From contig NZ_CP132542.1 in NCBI RefSeq assembly GCF_030845175.1, positions 3,383,501-3,447,500 of the forward strand: a stretch of DNA of 64,000 bases. The letters run 5' to 3'. The notes beneath the pieces are model-generated. The model saw nothing but the letters and a program-made list of their open reading frames with translations. It made no database searches and was not told the origin of the DNA. Made by a program: the position numbers and the translations under genes. Below are positions 59,306 through 64,000 of the stretch, one piece after another. Origin of the DNA: Coralliovum pocilloporae (lineage in GTDB: Bacteria > Pseudomonadota > Alphaproteobacteria > Rhizobiales > Cohaesibacteraceae). The stretch's first letter is position 1, and each line of letters starts with the position of its first letter.

Positions 59306-60181
59306 TCAGACCTGTTCAAAAATCAGCCCTGTACCGAACAGATCGGCAGGTTGAATAACAAGCGTGTCACGGAACTCGGAAAATCCGATTCCCGACTTCT
59401 CTACAATAGAGCAAAGTGCGGCCAAATCGCGAACACCGACCCGGATAGCCTGCAAAAACAGCCCCTCACCCGTCTGCTCATGCGATTGAAGCCCATACAA
59501 CACCTGCGCTGCACTTGGGGTAACCGCTGCAATCTGCCCCCGAGGGGTCTCAAGTTCAAGCCCGAGGCTGGTGGCTCGCATTTCACGCTGGCCGGAAAAG
59601 CCGCCCAGAAACTCGTGGTGACTGGCGGGTTCCGCAGCCGTCAGCACAACACCCGTGACAGAACACGCACCATTGGCATGCGTCTGATAATCGGACTTCC
59701 AGAAGTTTTCCGGATAAAGATTATGGCAGGTGAAGAACATCATATCAGGCGACAATGCGTCCCTGACAAAGGTCAGATCAAAGGCAACCTTGCGCACAGA
59801 TCCATCCGGACCAACGGCCTCGCGCTCAAAGCCAAAGGGTTCACAAACATCCAGTGCCAGTGTTTCGAAATCTGAGCGGTCTTTCGCCGCGTCACGACTT
59901 TCAACAACCAGCATGGAACCGCCCTCATACCGGGCCAGCACATCGCGGTTGAACCCACCAAAACTGAACGTCTTCCCGGCACCGTCCGCAATAAGGTTCG
60001 GCCGGTCAGCCGTCAGGATTTCAAAGAAAAATCCGTCCAGCTGAACAAGCCGGTTGGCGGTCCCCCAGGGATGCTCACCGCGCGGCGTTACCGAAAAGCC
60101 AAGCGCCTCATAGCGCTCGGCAGCCCGGTCGAGATCCTGAACAGCGAGAACCACATGATCGAGACCACGCACATCAAGCAT
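59306..60181 (-). CDS. VOC-superfamily (glyoxalase-like) protein
   Basis: 291-aa two-module VOC protein. Begins GLDHVVLAVQDLDRAAERYE ALGFSV-type (glyoxalase-I/ring-cleavage dioxygenase start), a WGTANRLVQLDGFFFEIL first half, and FDLTFVRDALSPDMMFFTCH, NFWKSDYQTHANGACSVTGV in the second. Likely metal-dependent, function unknown. On the same strand as pyrG and kdsA; 11 bp after pyrG. Confidence 0.82.
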   Translation of the reverse strand: MLDVRGLDHVVLAVQDLDRAAERYEALGFSVTPRGEHPWGTANRLVQLDGFFFEILTADRPNLIADGAGKTFSFGGFNRDVLARYEGGSMLVVESRDAAKDRSDFETLALDVCEPFGFEREAVGPDGSVRKVAFDLTFVRDALSPDMMFFTCHNLYPENFWKSDYQTHANGACSVTGVVLTAAEPASHHEFLGGFSGQREMRATSLGLELETPRGQIAAVTPSAAQVLYGLQSHEQTGEGLFLQAIRVGVRDLAALCSIVEKSGIGFSEFRDTLVIQPADLFGTGLIFEQV

Positions 60182-60192
60182 CGCAAAAAGCC

Positions 60193-61923
<1,731 letters not shown>

Positions 61924-61940
61924 TCAAAACTCAATCCACG

Positions 61941-62351
61941 TTATTCAGCCGCAGGAATCTGCGGCCCTGACGTGGTCTCGCCGCTCTGCTGACGCAGGAC
62001 ATCGAGAATACCGTTACCGGAACCGGACGAACCATCCGTGTTCGTGCCACCAGCCGCGCCATCATTGGTCTGCTGTTGTTCCACATTATCCAGAATGGAG
62101 GACGGTGGATTATCAACACGAGCCAGAATGGTCAGGGTGATTGACGTGGCAAAGAATACGGTCGCCAGAATAGCCGTTGTCCGGGTCAGAACATTAGTTG
62201 CTCCGCGATTGGTCATGAAACCACCGCCGCCACCGCCGCCGCCCATGCCGAGCGCACCGCCTTCAGACCGCTGAAGCAGTACCATGGCAATCAGCGCCAG
62301 AACCACAAGCAGGTGGATCACAATCAGAGCTGTTTCAAAAATGCCTTCCAT
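61941..62351 (-). CDS. secG: Protein translocase subunit SecG
   Basis: 136-aa inner-membrane subunit of SecYEG. Two membrane helices (about 6-24 and 57-77) enclose the typical cytoplasmic loop VLLQRSEGGALGMGGGGGGG, ending NRGATNVLTRTTAILATVFF. The tail (about 85-136) is low-complexity, polar and Gly/Gln/Ser-rich, as is common in alphaproteobacteria. AAAGGA ribosome binding site. Between tpiA and pyrG as in the class. Confidence 0.95.
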   Translation of the reverse strand: MEGIFETALIVIHLLVVLALIAMVLLQRSEGGALGMGGGGGGGGFMTNRGATNVLTRTTAILATVFFATSITLTILARVDNPPSSILDNVEQQQTNDGAAGGTNTDGSSGSGNGILDVLRQQSGETTSGPQIPAAE

Positions 62352-62474
62352 GGGATTTGGTCATCCTTTGGGTTGGCGCAGACAAAACGCGCCATACCTG
62401 TCATATGAGATCTGAGGCGCGTTCTACACGAACTCGCCCCAGCTTTCCAGTCGCTAATCGGTAAAACCGTGAAA

Positions 62475-63230
62475 TTAGCCGTATGCCGCCGCAATACCGA
62501 GGAAATCAGCGGCTTTCAGGCTGGCACCACCCACCAGTGCGCCGTCAACATTCTCCACAGCCATCAGCTCTTTCGCATTGCCCGGCTTAACCGAACCACC
62601 ATAGAGAATCCGCATCTGCGCGCCTTCTTCACCGAACCGATCAGTAAGTTCCTTACGGATATGGGCATGAACTTCGGCCACATCAACCGCGCTCGGGGTC
62701 CGACCGGTACCAATGGCCCAGACAGGTTCATAGGCAACGACAGTATTGTCTGCGCGAGCCCCATCAGGAACAGATCCGGCAACCTGACTGCCGATTCGGT
62801 CAAGGGTCGCACCCTGGTCCCGTTCAGCTTCCGTTTCACCGACACAGACAATAGCGATAAGGCCAGCGCGCCATCCGGCTTCTGCCTTGGCTTTCACAGT
62901 CCCATCACTCTCACCATGATCTGCACGACGCTCGGAATGGCCAACGATCACGGCGGACGCTCCTGCATCAGACAGCATCTCGGCAGACAGATCACCCGTA
63001 TGAGCACCTGACGCGTTCTGATGACAATCCTGACCACCTGTTGTGATACCACTCCCAACAGCACTAACCGACATGGTGTAGAGCAGCGTGGCAGGCGGGC
63101 AGATCATCAGATCGACTGCAGACTGAAGCTCCGCACCATAGCCTTTACCCATCGCCTGAAACTCGGAGAGAGCCTCTTTCAGGCCGTTCATTTTCCAGTT
63201 TCCGGCAACAAGTGGTTTAGGAGCTGTCAT
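62475..63230 (-). CDS. tpiA: Triosephosphate isomerase
   Basis: 251-aa TIM-barrel glycolytic enzyme interconverting DHAP and G3P. Catalytic residues: Lys in VAGNWKMNG, His in [10 protein letters not shown] and Glu in [18 protein letters not shown]; the phosphate loop is [12 protein letters not shown] with [21 protein letters not shown] ribosome binding site. Divergent from the ppiD homologue across 211 bp, the usual arrangement. Confidence 0.98.
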   Translation of the reverse strand: MTAPKPLVAGNWKMNGLKEALSEFQAMGKGYGAELQSAVDLMICPPATLLYTMSVSAVGSGITTGGQDCHQNASGAHTGDLSAEMLSDAGASAVIVGHSERRADHGESDGTVKAKAEAGWRAGLIAIVCVGETEAERDQGATLDRIGSQVAGSVPDGARADNTVVAYEPVWAIGTGRTPSAVDVAEVHAHIRKELTDRFGEEGAQMRILYGGSVKPGNAKELMAVENVDGALVGGASLKAADFLGIAAAYG

Positions 63231-63441
63231 GATAAAATCCTCTTGAAGTCTGCGCTCATCGTCAAAAAGTGTCCACTATCACGGAATTAGATGCGAGAAA
63301 GCCTCTTGCTGTCCTTGCGATAGCAGGTTTCGCTCTCTATTATCCGCGCGCGCTCGATGGGTCCAGTACGGATTTTGTCGAGCATGATACATCCCTGGAG
63401 CAAGGCTCCGTACACCGATTAAGCAAGGACGGCGTGAAACG

Positions 63442-64000
63442 ATGCTGGATGCACTCAGAGGAGCTGCCGGAACATGGGTAGCAAAACTGTTTATTGGCCT
63501 CTTGATCATGAGTTTCGCCGTCTGGGGCGTTGCTGACTTTACCGGCGGTGTTGACCTTAATGCCGTGGCGAAAGTCGGAAAAACCAATGTCAGCGGGCTG
63601 CAGCTTCAACGCGCCACGGCCAATCGGGTGACACTGGATCAGCTCATTCTTCAGGCTGCGATGAATGATCGTGCCAAGTCCTACAATCTTGGTATTTCCG
63701 AAGAAGCGCTGACAAAGGCAATTGCCGAAGATCCTATCTTCCAGGCCGGGACGGGTCGTTTCAGCCGTTTCGCCTTCCAGAACATTCTGAGTCGTCTGGG
63801 CTACACGGAAGATGACTACATCGAAGAGCGCAAGATCGACGAGCTGCGTGTACAGCTGATCGGCGCTCTCACTGGCGGGTTCCAGATTCCCGACACGGCT
63901 CTTGAAGCTTATGGGCGTTATCAGAATCAGGAGCGCACCATCCGTGCTCTTGTTATCGACAGGAATCAGGTTGAGGCGCCTGCAGACCCGGATCAGACAG
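63442..64000 (+). CDS. Peptidyl-prolyl isomerase PpiD-like (SurA N-domain), partial at the right edge
   Basis: About 186 residues from the ATG at 63442 remain in frame to the end of the window. A membrane anchor LFIGLLIMSFAVWGVADF (about 16-33) and SurA_N-type chaperone helices follow (VAKVGKTNVSGLQLQRATAN, LDQLILQAAMNDRAKSYNLG, IFQAGTGRFSRFAFQNILSR, ALLEAYGRY-like TALEAYGRYQNQERTIRALV). Such periplasmic foldases fold outer-membrane proteins; the parvulin domain would lie beyond the edge. Divergent from tpiA, as in many alphaproteobacteria. Confidence 0.88.
   Translation, partial: MLDALRGAAGTWVAKLFIGLLIMSFAVWGVADFTGGVDLNAVAKVGKTNVSGLQLQRATANRVTLDQLILQAAMNDRAKSYNLGISEEALTKAIAEDPIFQAGTGRFSRFAFQNILSRLGYTEDDYIEERKIDELRVQLIGALTGGFQIPDTALEAYGRYQNQERTIRALVIDRNQVEAPADPDQT

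Overview
The window is a chromosomal segment of an alphaproteobacterium with mid-range GC. Its backbone is a gene order typical of that class: ppiD (partial, right edge), tpiA, secG, pyrG, kdsA, eno, ftsB, pdhA-pdhB-pdhC, lpd, lipA, ratA/coq10, cinA, ispDF (fused), dusB, ntrB-ntrC-ntrY-ntrX, trkA-trkH, hfq, hflX and mazG. The fused IspDF, the lipoyl domain at the start of PdhB, the 80-aa Hfq, and NtrYX next to NtrBC and Trk all fit. The order (Rhodospirillales-like or Hyphomicrobiales-like) cannot be settled from the sequence alone.

Layout. 1-3.8 kb: a bestrophin-type channel gene broken by a 266-bp element with terminal inverted repeats, an alpha/beta hydrolase, a gene-poor AT-rich stretch and a DUF1194 protein. 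3.9-19.3 kb: conserved housekeeping and nitrogen/potassium regulation (mazG, hflX, hfq, trkHA, ntrXYCB, dusB, ispDF). 19.3-40 kb: an accessory catabolic island lying between ispDF and rimO/cinA, which are usually much closer. 40-51.7 kb: rimO, cinA, ratA, lipA, lpd, the PDH operon and ftsB, with a methyltransferase and an MFS transporter interleaved. 52-64 kb: eno, kdsA, pyrG, secG, tpiA and ppiD, with queF, a DUF1835 protein, a LhgO-like oxidoreductase, a GFA-family protein, a Tad-like VWA protein and a VOC protein interleaved.

The island has two halves. The left half (minus strand) encodes flavin reductase, aldehyde dehydrogenase, luciferase-like monooxygenase and an AA_synth (DUF1185) protein, then a BMP-type ABC importer behind a terminator-like hairpin; a divergent LysR regulator faces it. 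The right half (plus strand) encodes a MttB-superfamily methyltransferase, two SDRs, an HpbD-like betaine epimerase of the enolase superfamily, a DapA-family lyase/deaminase, an aldehyde dehydrogenase, a pyrroline-5-carboxylate-reductase-like protein, a D-amino-acid-oxidase-family flavoprotein and a DeoR regulator, with a divergent GlxA-type AraC regulator. I infer that the right half degrades a quaternary amine such as proline betaine or hydroxyproline betaine, with a methyltransferase in place of the usual oxygenase demethylase. This is the best candidate here for an undescribed system.

Two repeat families are visible: a TIR-bearing element (complete at 93-358, solo ends near 6837 and 51938) and a 107-bp palindromic repeat (2650-2756, 59176-59282, partial inverted copy 19318-19370). 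I saw no tRNA, rRNA or CRISPR array.
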